Shown one piece after another: positions 1-6,308 of a stretch of 8,432 nt of DNA (position 1 is its first letter; every line of letters begins with the position of its first letter). The stretch comes from an uncultured Bacteroidota bacterium (GTDB taxonomy: Bacteria; Bacteroidota; Bacteroidia; Chitinophagales; Chitinophagaceae), in the NCBI GenBank assembly GCA_903851455.1, contig CAINOM010000684.1, positions 1 to 8,432 of the forward strand, read 5' to 3'. The notes beneath the pieces were generated by a model. The model was not told the DNA's origin. It made no database searches and worked only from the letters and a program-made list of their open reading frames with translations. Position numbers and translations under genes: made by a program.

Positions 1-155
1 TAAATTAATACTTAATGCGTAAAAAGGCTAAATGCATAAAAAGCTGGTTGCTGCAGTAACAGCCGGCACATCTTAACTTATTAATAATCCGTTATTTGTT
101 CACCGCTAAATGGAAGTTCCACTGAAAATTAACGCACCTGGAAAGTTCCGGCGGG
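1..155. other. AT-rich stretch without a gene, short imperfect repeats
   Basis: I see no coding sequence here. It lies just downstream of the stop of the minus-strand secreted protein. Two imperfect tandem copies of an AATGCRTAAAAAGSCT-like unit sit at 14-29 and 31-45. A second imperfect pair, TGGAAGTTCC at 111-120 and TGGAAAGTTCC at 139-149, lies nearer the gene. GTTGCTGCAGTAAC at 47-60 is a near palindrome. None resembles a known terminator or attachment site, and repeats this short can arise by chance in AT-rich DNA. Confidence 0.5.
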
Positions 156-677
156 CTATAAAGGCTTGAACGAAGTAAGAAATTTATCGGCAGAAGGCTG
201 GATACCTTTTTTCAGACCAAAGATGGTGATCAGCGAGTATTGAAATTTATTGATTATGTATATCCGGTCTTTACAGGTAACCTCATCGGTAACGAACATA
301 AATTCAATGTAGGGTTTGTCGCCGCTAAGCTCGGTAGCCAGCGTCTTTACCGAAGTGGCCCTCATACTTGCCGCCGCAGCATCGCGACCGTCCTCCAGTA
401 TCTGTTTTACGGTCTTGTTTTTGGGATAGAACGGTGTCATGTCTATCCATCCCGCTATGTACACTTCATCGTCTGCGGGTGCGGAGGTGGCCATGTGTAT
501 CTTGAAGATGACATTTTCCTCCGTGGTATTATCTTCTGCAGATTCCTCTGGCTTTTCAGGAAATGAAATACTGAAATGCCCGTCGGCGGATGTGTATAAT
601 TCCCATTGGTTTGCCGGCGTAAAACTACACAGAAGGGCAACGACCGCTACTAAAGGCATGAACAGGAATTTTTTCAT
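156..677 (-). CDS. Small secreted protein of unknown function
   Basis: A 173-residue protein starting at an ATG (677) and ending in TAG. Residues 1-22 look like a Sec signal peptide: two lysines after Met, then a hydrophobic run LFMPLVAVVALLC, with likely cleavage after TPA (about residue 22). The Cys at 17 is preceded by A-L-L, which is a poor lipobox, so export to the periplasm or outside is more likely than lipidation. The mature part is about 150 residues, begins NQWELYTSADGHFSISFP, is acidic around residues 44-54 and ends in a basic, aromatic segment. The opening resembles small Bacteroidota exported proteins that fold as one alpha/beta domain, but I do not recognise a named family and give no function. 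It is transcribed alone, divergently from the cyclase unit, with a candidate promoter at 713-744. Gene reality is well supported by the signal peptide and promoter; function is unknown. Confidence 0.85.
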   Translation of the reverse strand: MKKFLFMPLVAVVALLCSFTPANQWELYTSADGHFSISFPEKPEESAEDNTTEENVIFKIHMATSAPADDEVYIAGWIDMTPFYPKNKTVKQILEDGRDAAAASMRATSVKTLATELSGDKPYIEFMFVTDEVTCKDRIYIINKFQYSLITIFGLKKGIQPSADKFLTSFKPL

Positions 678-712
678 AACGCCGGTTTGAGTTTTTTAAA
701 AATGCTCTAGCT

Positions 713-744
713 CAAATATACAGAAATTAATGAATCAGGCGCAA
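713..744 (-). promoter_or_regulatory. Candidate Bacteroidota promoter for the secreted protein gene
   Basis: On the minus strand TATATTTG (720 to 713) matches the Bacteroidota -7 consensus TAnnTTTG exactly. A TTG at 744-742 lies 21 nt upstream, close to the usual -33 TTTG spacing of about 19-21 nt. Transcription would begin near 706, giving a leader of about 30 nt before the ATG at 677. This is motif matching only; no experiment or genome-wide statistic supports it here. Confidence 0.45.
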
Positions 745-849
745 GGCTACCTCTTATAGAATGCGATGGCGCGGTACCGTTTTTATTTATTTGTATAAAA
801 ACATAAAGAAAAAGCTGCATTTTTACATTGAGAACATAAATCAGGAACC

Positions 850-1041
850 ATGAGAGGCAAATCAGTCATCTATTTTTTGCTGGGCTTGTACACAGCGCTT
901 ATTAGCTGGAGCATCTATCAAAGCGTTATTCTGCTCATCCTTCACTGGATATTCTGGCCGTTGGCACTTCTATACTTCATACTTACCGGTCACCTTGCCC
1001 ATGGACAATGGCTGAGCATTCCCAAGCATTATTTCAATTAA
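850..1041 (+). CDS. Two-helix small membrane protein upstream of the adenylate cyclase
   Basis: A 63-residue protein with two hydrophobic helices, roughly residues 5-23 and 26-46, joined by a very short turn and followed by a polar, histidine-containing tail (HLAHGQW...PKHYFN). With an R and K in the first four residues, the positive-inside rule suggests that both ends are cytoplasmic. An AGGA-containing stretch (843-847) sits a few bases before the ATG, an unusually clear ribosome-binding site for this window. The stop is 10 nt before the cyclase ATG, so the two genes are probably co-transcribed and may be translationally coupled. I do not recognise the family. A role as accessory subunit or regulator of the cyclase is inference from position only. 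Reading-frame quality, ribosome-binding site and tight spacing argue that it is real despite its size. Confidence 0.7.
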   Translation: MRGKSVIYFLLGLYTALISWSIYQSVILLILHWIFWPLALLYFILTGHLAHGQWLSIPKHYFN

Positions 1042-1051
1042 CCGTCGGCCT

Positions 1052-2965
1052 ATGTCTGCAAGAGCATTTATTATTACAGCTTTTCTCTCGTTAAGTTGTT
1101 TAGTAAATGCGCATGCCTATCCCGACAACCTGCTTCACAAATCTTACGCCGTCCAGTTTTTTGCGGTCGACTCTATATATGATGTCGTCAACAAGCACGA
1201 TTCGGCACAGGTGTTTGGTGAATTACAGGCCATGGAAAAATGGGCTGATGATAACGGCGACGAACAACTAAAAGATGCGCTGAGGCTAAAGGAGCTCCTG
1301 TACTGGCACAAGTGGAACAATACGGATTTAGGAAAGGCGAAGATAGAAAACGGTTTGTCTGCGCTCATAACCGAGCTGAAAGAAAAAAAGATGCCGGAAC
1401 TTGAAGCACAGGCGCTCCAGATGCTGGCAGATTATTACTGGGGAAGCCCCAAGACGTTCAGCAAGGCATTCGAATTATCGATCGATGCAAACAATATTTA
1501 CTCAAAGTTTTCGCCCAAACAGTTCCCTCCGAAGTATGCCTTCCTGCATAAGTTCGGTCTGTGTTACTACCGCTTTAAAGACTATAATACCGCACTGCAT
1601 TACTTCCTGGAGGTCAAAAATGCAGAGCAACCCCAGAACATTGACCATCTGAATACAATCGGCCTCTGTTACCGCTTCTCAGGTGTTTATGATTCGGCCG
1701 AATATTACTTTCTCCAGGCTTATAACCAGGCAAAACAGGTTAACCAGAAAGTCTGGATAGGTATAACCGGTGGGAACCTCGGCATCACCTACTACCATGA
1801 AAAACGCTTCAGGGAGGCGATACCGCTTCTGGAAAATGACATAGAAATAGGGTTGGCACATAATAAACTGAATGACAACTCCACAAAATCTATAGCGATA
1901 CTTGGCGATGTATACCTGGAGCTCAATGATAAGAAAAAGGGACTGACCACCCTGCTGCAGGCCAACCAGATGGTGATAGATGGCGCCAAATGGAGAAACT
2001 TTGACCTGCTGGAAAGTATCTATACACGGCTGGCAAAGGCTTATGCTATGAATGGCAATTACCAGATGGCCTTCAATTTCGAAGATTCGGCAAGGCGGGT
2101 ATCAGATAGCTCCGCTGCCGAACGCAATGCGCTGATACTGGTGAGTGTGCAGCAAAAAGTAAATTCCGAAAAACGTGAGGCAGACGCCCAGAAGCGCGAC
2201 CGTGAGATAAAGATACAGGTGCTTATCTGGGCCTTCCTGCTGGTGAGTATCACTTTGCTGCTGGTGGCTATTTTCTTCGTGCTGAGAAACTACAGGAACC
2301 AGAAGAAAACAAACGTGCTGCTATCGGCCGAGAAAAAGCGATCGGAAGATCTGCTGCTGAACATATTGCCATCGGAAGTGGCCGATGAGCTGAAGGACAA
2401 AGGCACTGCGGAGGCCCGCTACTTCGACCATGTTACCGTCATGTTCACCGACTTTGTAAACTTCACCAGGGCCAGTGAAAAGATGAAACCGCAGGAACTG
2501 ATCGATGAGCTGCACGCCTGCTTCAAGGCATTTGACGAGATAACGGGAAAGTATAATATAGAAAAGATAAAAACCATAGGCGATGCTTATCTCGCAGTCT
2601 GCGGCCTGCCCGTGGCAGATCCCATGCACGCAGAGCAAATAGTTCGCGCCGCAATGGATATCAATGAGTTCATGCGTATGCGGCGGCAGAAAATGGGCGA
2701 CAAAACCTTTGAAATAAGGATAGGCATCCACAGTGGCAGCGTGGTAGCGGGCATTGTGGGTGTAATAAAGTTCGCCTACGATATTTGGGGCGATGCCGTG
2801 AATATTGCCGCCCGCATGGAGCAGAGCGGAGAAGCCGGCCGTATCAACATATCGCAGGATACCTACGAACTGGTAAAAGAACACTTCAGGTGCACCTACC
2901 GCGGCCAGATATCAGCGAAGAACAAGGGTGAGCTCAGTATGTACTTTGTGGAGGGGCCCAAATAG
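1052..2965 (+). CDS. Membrane adenylate cyclase (class III) with N-terminal TPR sensor domain
   Basis: A 637-residue protein predicted to make cAMP from ATP. Residues 1-22 are a signal peptide ending NAHA. Residues about 115-350 form a row of TPR-like helical pairs (for example FGLCYYRFKDYNTALHYFLE at 168-187, and IGLCYRFSGVYDSAEYYFLQ at 203-222), predicted to be periplasmic. A coiled stretch (about 355-388) leads into one transmembrane helix (about 389-411), then a cytoplasmic signalling helix with the LLLNILPSEVADELKDKG motif (434-451) and the cyclase homology domain (about 455-637). Metal-binding aspartates are D467 (FTDFVNFT) and D511 (IKTIGDAYL). K507 and D577 (DIWGDAVN) are the adenine-selecting pair, where guanylate cyclases usually carry E and C. 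N584 and R588 (VNIAARM) are the transition-state residues. All catalytic positions are therefore present in one chain, as expected of a homodimer. It has no Shine-Dalgarno sequence and follows the 63-residue membrane protein by 10 nt. The ligand of the TPR domain is unknown. Confidence 0.93.
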   Translation: MSARAFIITAFLSLSCLVNAHAYPDNLLHKSYAVQFFAVDSIYDVVNKHDSAQVFGELQAMEKWADDNGDEQLKDALRLKELLYWHKWNNTDLGKAKIENGLSALITELKEKKMPELEAQALQMLADYYWGSPKTFSKAFELSIDANNIYSKFSPKQFPPKYAFLHKFGLCYYRFKDYNTALHYFLEVKNAEQPQNIDHLNTIGLCYRFSGVYDSAEYYFLQAYNQAKQVNQKVWIGITGGNLGITYYHEKRFREAIPLLENDIEIGLAHNKLNDNSTKSIAILGDVYLELNDKKKGLTTLLQANQMVIDGAKWRNFDLLESIYTRLAKAYAMNGNYQMAFNFEDSARRVSDSSAAERNALILVSVQQKVNSEKREADAQKRDREIKIQVLIWAFLLVSITLLLVAIFFVLRNYRNQKKTNVLLSAEKKRSEDLLLNILPSEVADELKDKGTAEARYFDHVTVMFTDFVNFTRASEKMKPQELIDELHACFKAFDEITGKYNIEKIKTIGDAYLAVCGLPVADPMHAEQIVRAAMDINEFMRMRRQKMGDKTFEIRIGIHSGSVVAGIVGVIKFAYDIWGDAVNIAARMEQSGEAGRINISQDTYELVKEHFRCTYRGQISAKNKGELSMYFVEGPK

Positions 2966-2970
2966 GCAGC

Positions 2971-2988
2971 GGCGCCATGCATGGCGTC
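2971..2988 (+). terminator. Short hairpin after the cyclase gene
   Basis: A palindrome, CGCCATGCATGGCG (2973-2986), is extended by one G-T and one G-C pair (2972/2987 and 2971/2988). As RNA this gives a stem of about 7 bp with a TGCA loop, followed by only three or so T residues. It lies 6 nt after the cyclase stop, between two converging genes, where a terminator is expected. The weak T-tract makes it a modest candidate. Confidence 0.4.
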
Positions 2989-3023
2989 TTTACCAAACAT
3001 ATTTCCTGATCGCCGCCAATTGC

Positions 3024-3977
3024 TTAAACCTCTTTTATTTCATTTAGCTTGTGCAGCTCGAGCACTGTTGTCATCCCGTCCTCGCTTTCGCGGTACATGG
3101 GCACAAATTTGGCGTTGAACTTCATTTCCTGGTAGGTATACGAAGTCCTTTGCAGCACCAGGCTGGAATAGACTTCGTCAAAAGCGGTCACCAGCACATA
3201 TAATTCTACGTCGGCGGTTGCAACATCGTCGCAGCTAAGGCCGAACATCGGGCTGTTCTCGTCTATGGGGTGCACCACGGTCCAGTTCATCGGCAGGTTG
3301 TCCACTTTATAGCGTTCCAGGATCAGGTCATAAAAGTTGTAGGTTGAAACCCCGTTCTCATCTACCCGCATTGCTATATTCACTTTTATCTCTACGTTAG
3401 TCAGTGTATGATTGTCTTTGTAGGTCACAAAGCGGAACATCAACGCTGTTTTGTCGCGGTAGGGGCTTATCAACGCGAGGTCGCTGAACTTGAGGTAGGA
3501 CTTTGGTTTTGCAAACCGCCCATATATGAGACCGGTTGCTATGGCAAACGACAGAAAGCCCGTAAGCGCTTCGAGCGAAGAAAGCAGGTTAGCGCCATCC
3601 CCCATCGGGTTAATGCGGCCATACCCGACGGTGGTAAACGTCTGTGTACTGAAATAAAAAACTTCTTTGAACCGCGCCCATGGTGTCTGGGCCACTATGC
3701 CCTGTAGCTGCCCTGCACCAATAAACAGGTAAGCAGTCGTAAACAGCAGGTTGATGACGAAGTAAAAAATAAGGATAACGGTAATAAACTTCCACGTGGG
3801 AAGATTGAGCATCCGCTGGTATACGCTGAACCGGTTAAAATAAGTGGAACCCTCCCGCCGGAGATTGAAACTTCCGTCTTTATTGATAAAACGCCCCCCA
3901 TAGCTGTCGGCCTTGTTGCCGAAACCAGTATCATTGTTGGTTTTCAAAAATGGATTTACCTTGCTTTGGTGAGCCAT
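3024..3977 (-). CDS. Inward-rectifier potassium channel, KirBac-like
   Basis: A 317-residue K+ channel of the inward rectifier family, expected to be a homotetramer in the inner membrane. The cytoplasmic N-terminus contains GGRFINKDGSFNLRREG (27-43), matching the RxxNxDGSxN segment that precedes the slide helix in KirBac3.1. TM1 is about 63-86, the pore helix about 100-113, and the selectivity filter TTVGYG 115-120, followed by RINPMGDGANLLSSLEALTG. TM2 (about 132-153) ends in GRFAKP. The C-terminal immunoglobulin-like regulatory domain (about 160-317) carries family signatures such as LMFRF (179-183), WTVVHPIDENSPMFG (232-246) and TSYTYQEM (278-285). The open frame extends 24 codons further to a TTG at 4049, but that extension does not look Kir-like, so the ATG at 3977 is preferred. 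Known relatives are inhibited by anionic lipids or gated by ligands. No cyclic-nucleotide-binding domain is present. It converges on the cyclase gene. Confidence 0.95.
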   Translation of the reverse strand: MAHQSKVNPFLKTNNDTGFGNKADSYGGRFINKDGSFNLRREGSTYFNRFSVYQRMLNLPTWKFITVILIFYFVINLLFTTAYLFIGAGQLQGIVAQTPWARFKEVFYFSTQTFTTVGYGRINPMGDGANLLSSLEALTGFLSFAIATGLIYGRFAKPKSYLKFSDLALISPYRDKTALMFRFVTYKDNHTLTNVEIKVNIAMRVDENGVSTYNFYDLILERYKVDNLPMNWTVVHPIDENSPMFGLSCDDVATADVELYVLVTAFDEVYSSLVLQRTSYTYQEMKFNAKFVPMYRESEDGMTTVLELHKLNEIKEV

Positions 3978-4088
3978 TGTGGTTTTCAGATAATAACAAG
4001 TGAAGATAAGAAATGATTCGAATTCAGGGTTTTCCCAGCGCTTTTCCAAACACAGTGCGTACCCGCCATTTTCAAAGGCACAAAATAC

Positions 4089-4115
4089 ATAGAGACGCCA
4101 TACCGGCGTCTCTAT
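4089..4115 (-). terminator. Hairpin terminator downstream of the TPR gene
   Basis: An 11-bp perfect stem is formed by ATAGAGACGCC (4089-4099) and GGCGTCTCTAT (4105-4115), with a 5-nt loop. It begins 25 nt after the stop of the minus-strand TPR gene and lies ahead of the channel gene on the same strand. Read on the minus strand it is preceded by an A-rich run and followed by a partly T-rich tail (GTATTTTG). It probably ends TPR-gene transcripts, so the channel likely has its own promoter. I could not find a good TAnnTTTG element for that. Confidence 0.65.
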
Positions 4116-4139
4116 TCTTTAAGGTTCTTAAATCACAAA

Positions 4140-5558
4140 CTATGCTTTACCCTTTTTATATTTTCCGATCAGCTCGGCCACAGGGGCACGCAACAGGAAT
4201 TCGGGATTGAGTTCGGTAAATATTTTTACTCTCGCGGGCGACAATTTCAGCGCCCTTTCCAGTTGCAGCAGTGCTTCCTTTGCCTTGCCCAGCTCGAATA
4301 ACACGGCAGCCTGGTAATAAGCAAAATCGCCTTTCTCTCCACAGTGCTCACGCGCAACCGCCAGTTGTGTCAGCGCTTCCTCATAGTAACCTGTTATGTA
4401 CAGCCCGCGTATCAGTGCCACCCAGGTAGTTTTATTGCCGGGCTTCAGCCGCACTGCGTTAAGATAGCATACCAGCGCCTCGCTCTTCACATTCATTTCC
4501 ATCAGGCAGTTGCCTATGGCCATGCAGTAAGAGGCATTATCCTTATCCAGATGCAGCGCTACCGAGTATGACTTCACGGCCTTTTCCCATTGCTTTTCAC
4601 GCGCATAGGTCTCGCCGATCTTGTAAAAAATGCCATCGTCCTGCGGGCTGAGCTGTGATGCCTGTCTGTAGAACTGCCGGGCACGGGCAAAATCTTTTTG
4701 CTTTTCCCAGCAGTAACCCATGGCCTCAAATATCACATCCTCCGCCTTGGCGATCTCTATATGTTTCTCCAGCACTTCCAGCGCCTTGCCATACCATTTC
4801 AAGCGCATATAGGCATCGGCCATATTTCGGTACGCAAATTCAAACTTCTCATCGATGGCCACACAATATTCGTAGGCGTCTATACACTTTTCGTAAAGCT
4901 TCAGTCCCTGGTAGGCCGCACCGAGGTTGAACCAAGCAAGCGCATTGTAAGGATCATTGTCAGCGAGTTGCGTATGCAGCGTCACACTCTCCTCAAGGCG
5001 GTCGGTAAACTCAGCCCAGAAACATATTTTCTGCAATGCTTCTTCGTTGCGCTTATCTATTTTTATCACTCTTTTCAGTGTATCGAATACCGCATCAAAT
5101 TCTTCGCTCTCGTCATATACATCAGATAGCTCCAGCAATATTTCCGTTTTCTCCTTGCCACTGTATTCTCCCGACTTTTGTTCCAGCCACAGGGCCGCCT
5201 GGTCGTATTTGAACTGGGCAAGTAATATATCTGATCGAAGCAATACGGCATCAATGTTATTGCTGTCATATTGCTCCATCTCGTCAAGCGCTTTAAGGGC
5301 CTGCCCGTATTTTTGAGCCTGTGTAAATATCTCTGCTTTAAGTAATAGCAGCGTGCCTGAGAAAGGATAATAAGTTCTGGCTATATCGCAGGCCAGTAGT
5401 GCCTGCTCTTCGTTACTGTTCTGAAAATAATATTCTATGACCCGCTCAAACTCTTCCTCATCCATAATGCTGGCCGAATTCCCTTTTTTAACTTCCTCAT
5501 ACCTGCTAAGGGTTTCATCCAGCGGGCCCCACTCTTCGTTGAAATCGTCGTCAAACAT
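4140..5558 (-). CDS. Soluble tetratricopeptide-repeat protein
   Basis: A 472-residue protein made almost entirely of TPR helices, with no signal peptide or membrane segment, so probably cytoplasmic. The N-terminus is very acidic (FDDDFNEEWGPLDE). The best repeats are near residues 205-238 (NALAWFNLGAAYQGLKLYEK...), 240-270 (FAYRNMADAYMRLKWYGKAL), 307-338 (GIFYKIGETYAREKQWEKAV), 341-372 and 414-440. A short basic tail (KYKKGKA) closes the protein. The open frame begins two codons earlier at a TTG, but an ATG at 5558 is the better start. TPR proteins are protein-interaction scaffolds; the partner is not evident from sequence or neighbours. Similar acidic-start TPR proteins are, to my knowledge, common in Bacteroidota with no assigned role. 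It is divergent from the response regulator gene and separated from the channel gene by a terminator hairpin. Confidence 0.9.
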   Translation of the reverse strand: MFDDDFNEEWGPLDETLSRYEEVKKGNSASIMDEEEFERVIEYYFQNSNEEQALLACDIARTYYPFSGTLLLLKAEIFTQAQKYGQALKALDEMEQYDSNNIDAVLLRSDILLAQFKYDQAALWLEQKSGEYSGKEKTEILLELSDVYDESEEFDAVFDTLKRVIKIDKRNEEALQKICFWAEFTDRLEESVTLHTQLADNDPYNALAWFNLGAAYQGLKLYEKCIDAYEYCVAIDEKFEFAYRNMADAYMRLKWYGKALEVLEKHIEIAKAEDVIFEAMGYCWEKQKDFARARQFYRQASQLSPQDDGIFYKIGETYAREKQWEKAVKSYSVALHLDKDNASYCMAIGNCLMEMNVKSEALVCYLNAVRLKPGNKTTWVALIRGLYITGYYEEALTQLAVAREHCGEKGDFAYYQAAVLFELGKAKEALLQLERALKLSPARVKIFTELNPEFLLRAPVAELIGKYKKGKA

Positions 5559-5849
5559 ATGCAACCTATTTTACCAAAGTTACTGAAAATAACATGCCAG
5601 ATATATGCGGCATTGTTATCACACAGTAAAAATACACACGTTATTAACAATGTGCTTTATAGGCGTATCGATAAATTTTAACGTAATCGGGCTGCCGCGA
5701 AAATTCATACCCGTAGCAATAATGGCAGATATCTACTAATTTAAAAAGTGAAAAAGTAAATTTAGAAGCGTTTAACTGCTCCTTATATTTTTTTCGCTGC
5801 ATTTATATTATCTTGCATTCCCCCGATATATCATTTGCTATATTATTGA
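5559..5849. other. AT-rich divergent intergenic region
   Basis: This spacer separates the TPR gene (minus) from the response regulator (plus) and should hold both promoters. Apart from the TAACTTTG element near the TPR gene, the plus-strand side has only near matches to TAnnTTTG. The closest is TATCATTTG at 5829-5837, which has one extra base. No ORF of credible quality, RNA gene or strong hairpin was seen. Confidence 0.5.
5575..5582 (-). promoter_or_regulatory. Candidate -7 element for the TPR gene
   Basis: On the minus strand TAACTTTG (5582 to 5575) matches the Bacteroidota TAnnTTTG -7 consensus. No TTG or TTTG is found at the expected distance upstream. Transcription would start around 5568, leaving a leader of only about 10 nt before the ATG at 5558. 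The short leader and missing -33 element keep confidence low. Confidence 0.3.
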
Positions 5850-6308
5850 ATGTTCGGTGGAAGCAAAAAATTATCAGCGATGACACAACCAAACAGCGCA
5901 TTCAGGCACCACAGAGCAATGGTGATCGACGATTCCCGTATTGACCGTTTTGTTGCGGACCGGATAATAAAACGATCTTTTTTTGCTGAAGAAGTAGTGC
6001 TCATGGAATCAGCGATCGAAGCACTTAGCTATCTGCAGGCTTTAGAGAATACCGACGACTTACCCGAAGTAATATTCCTCGATATCCGCATGCCCGTGAT
6101 GGATGGATTTGGCTTCCTGGAAAGCTACAATGCCCTGCCCGAGACCGTGAAAAGGAATTGCATCATTGCGATGATCTCTTCTTCGGCCGATGTAAACGAC
6201 CATCTTCGGGCGCGCTCTAACCAGTACGTGTCCTGCTTCATGGAAAAACCACTGGATAAAGAAAAACTGGACCAGTATTTCCTGGAGTCTACCAGCAGCC
6301 AGTCCTGA
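5850..6308 (+). CDS. Single-domain response regulator (CheY-like receiver)
   Basis: A 152-residue protein consisting of one receiver domain (about residues 22-148) with no output domain. The acidic pocket is D27-D28 (VIDDSR), the phosphoacceptor is D78 in FLDIRMPVMDGFGF, the switch Ser/Thr position is in the MISSSAD run (S110/S111), and the conserved lysine is K133 in MEKPLD. It should accept phosphate from a histidine kinase and act by protein contact rather than DNA binding. No kinase lies in this window. An ATG at 5880 (Met11) is an alternative start that would give 142 residues; both leave the domain intact and neither has a clear Shine-Dalgarno sequence. The last base of its stop is the first base of the hydrolase start (TGATG), so the two are very probably co-transcribed and translationally coupled. 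Confidence 0.92.
   Translation: MFGGSKKLSAMTQPNSAFRHHRAMVIDDSRIDRFVADRIIKRSFFAEEVVLMESAIEALSYLQALENTDDLPEVIFLDIRMPVMDGFGFLESYNALPETVKRNCIIAMISSSADVNDHLRARSNQYVSCFMEKPLDKEKLDQYFLESTSSQS

Noticed and set aside
156..677. Lipoprotein assignment for the secreted protein
   Set aside because: Cys17 is preceded by A-L-L. The residue just before the Cys should be G, A or S, so the lipobox is not acceptable.
240..690. Plus-strand open frames of 83 and 108 codons
   Set aside because: They overlap the secreted protein gene, which has a convincing signal peptide and promoter on the other strand.
2321..2884. 187-codon open frame on the minus strand
   Set aside because: It lies wholly opposite the cyclase catalytic domain, whose motifs are intact. 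Its translation has no recognisable domain and is rich in H, Y and C, as antisense frames often are.
3408..3707. 99-codon plus-strand open frame
   Set aside because: It is antisense to the channel pore and cytoplasmic domain; its composition does not resemble a protein family.
1052..3977. A cAMP-gated potassium channel system formed by the cyclase and the channel
   Set aside because: The channel has only Kir domains and no cyclic-nucleotide-binding domain, and the genes converge rather than share a transcript. Adjacency alone does not support the idea.
4698..5316. Plus-strand open frames of 119 and 143 codons
   Set aside because: They are antisense shadows of the TPR gene, with no ribosome-binding site or family resemblance.
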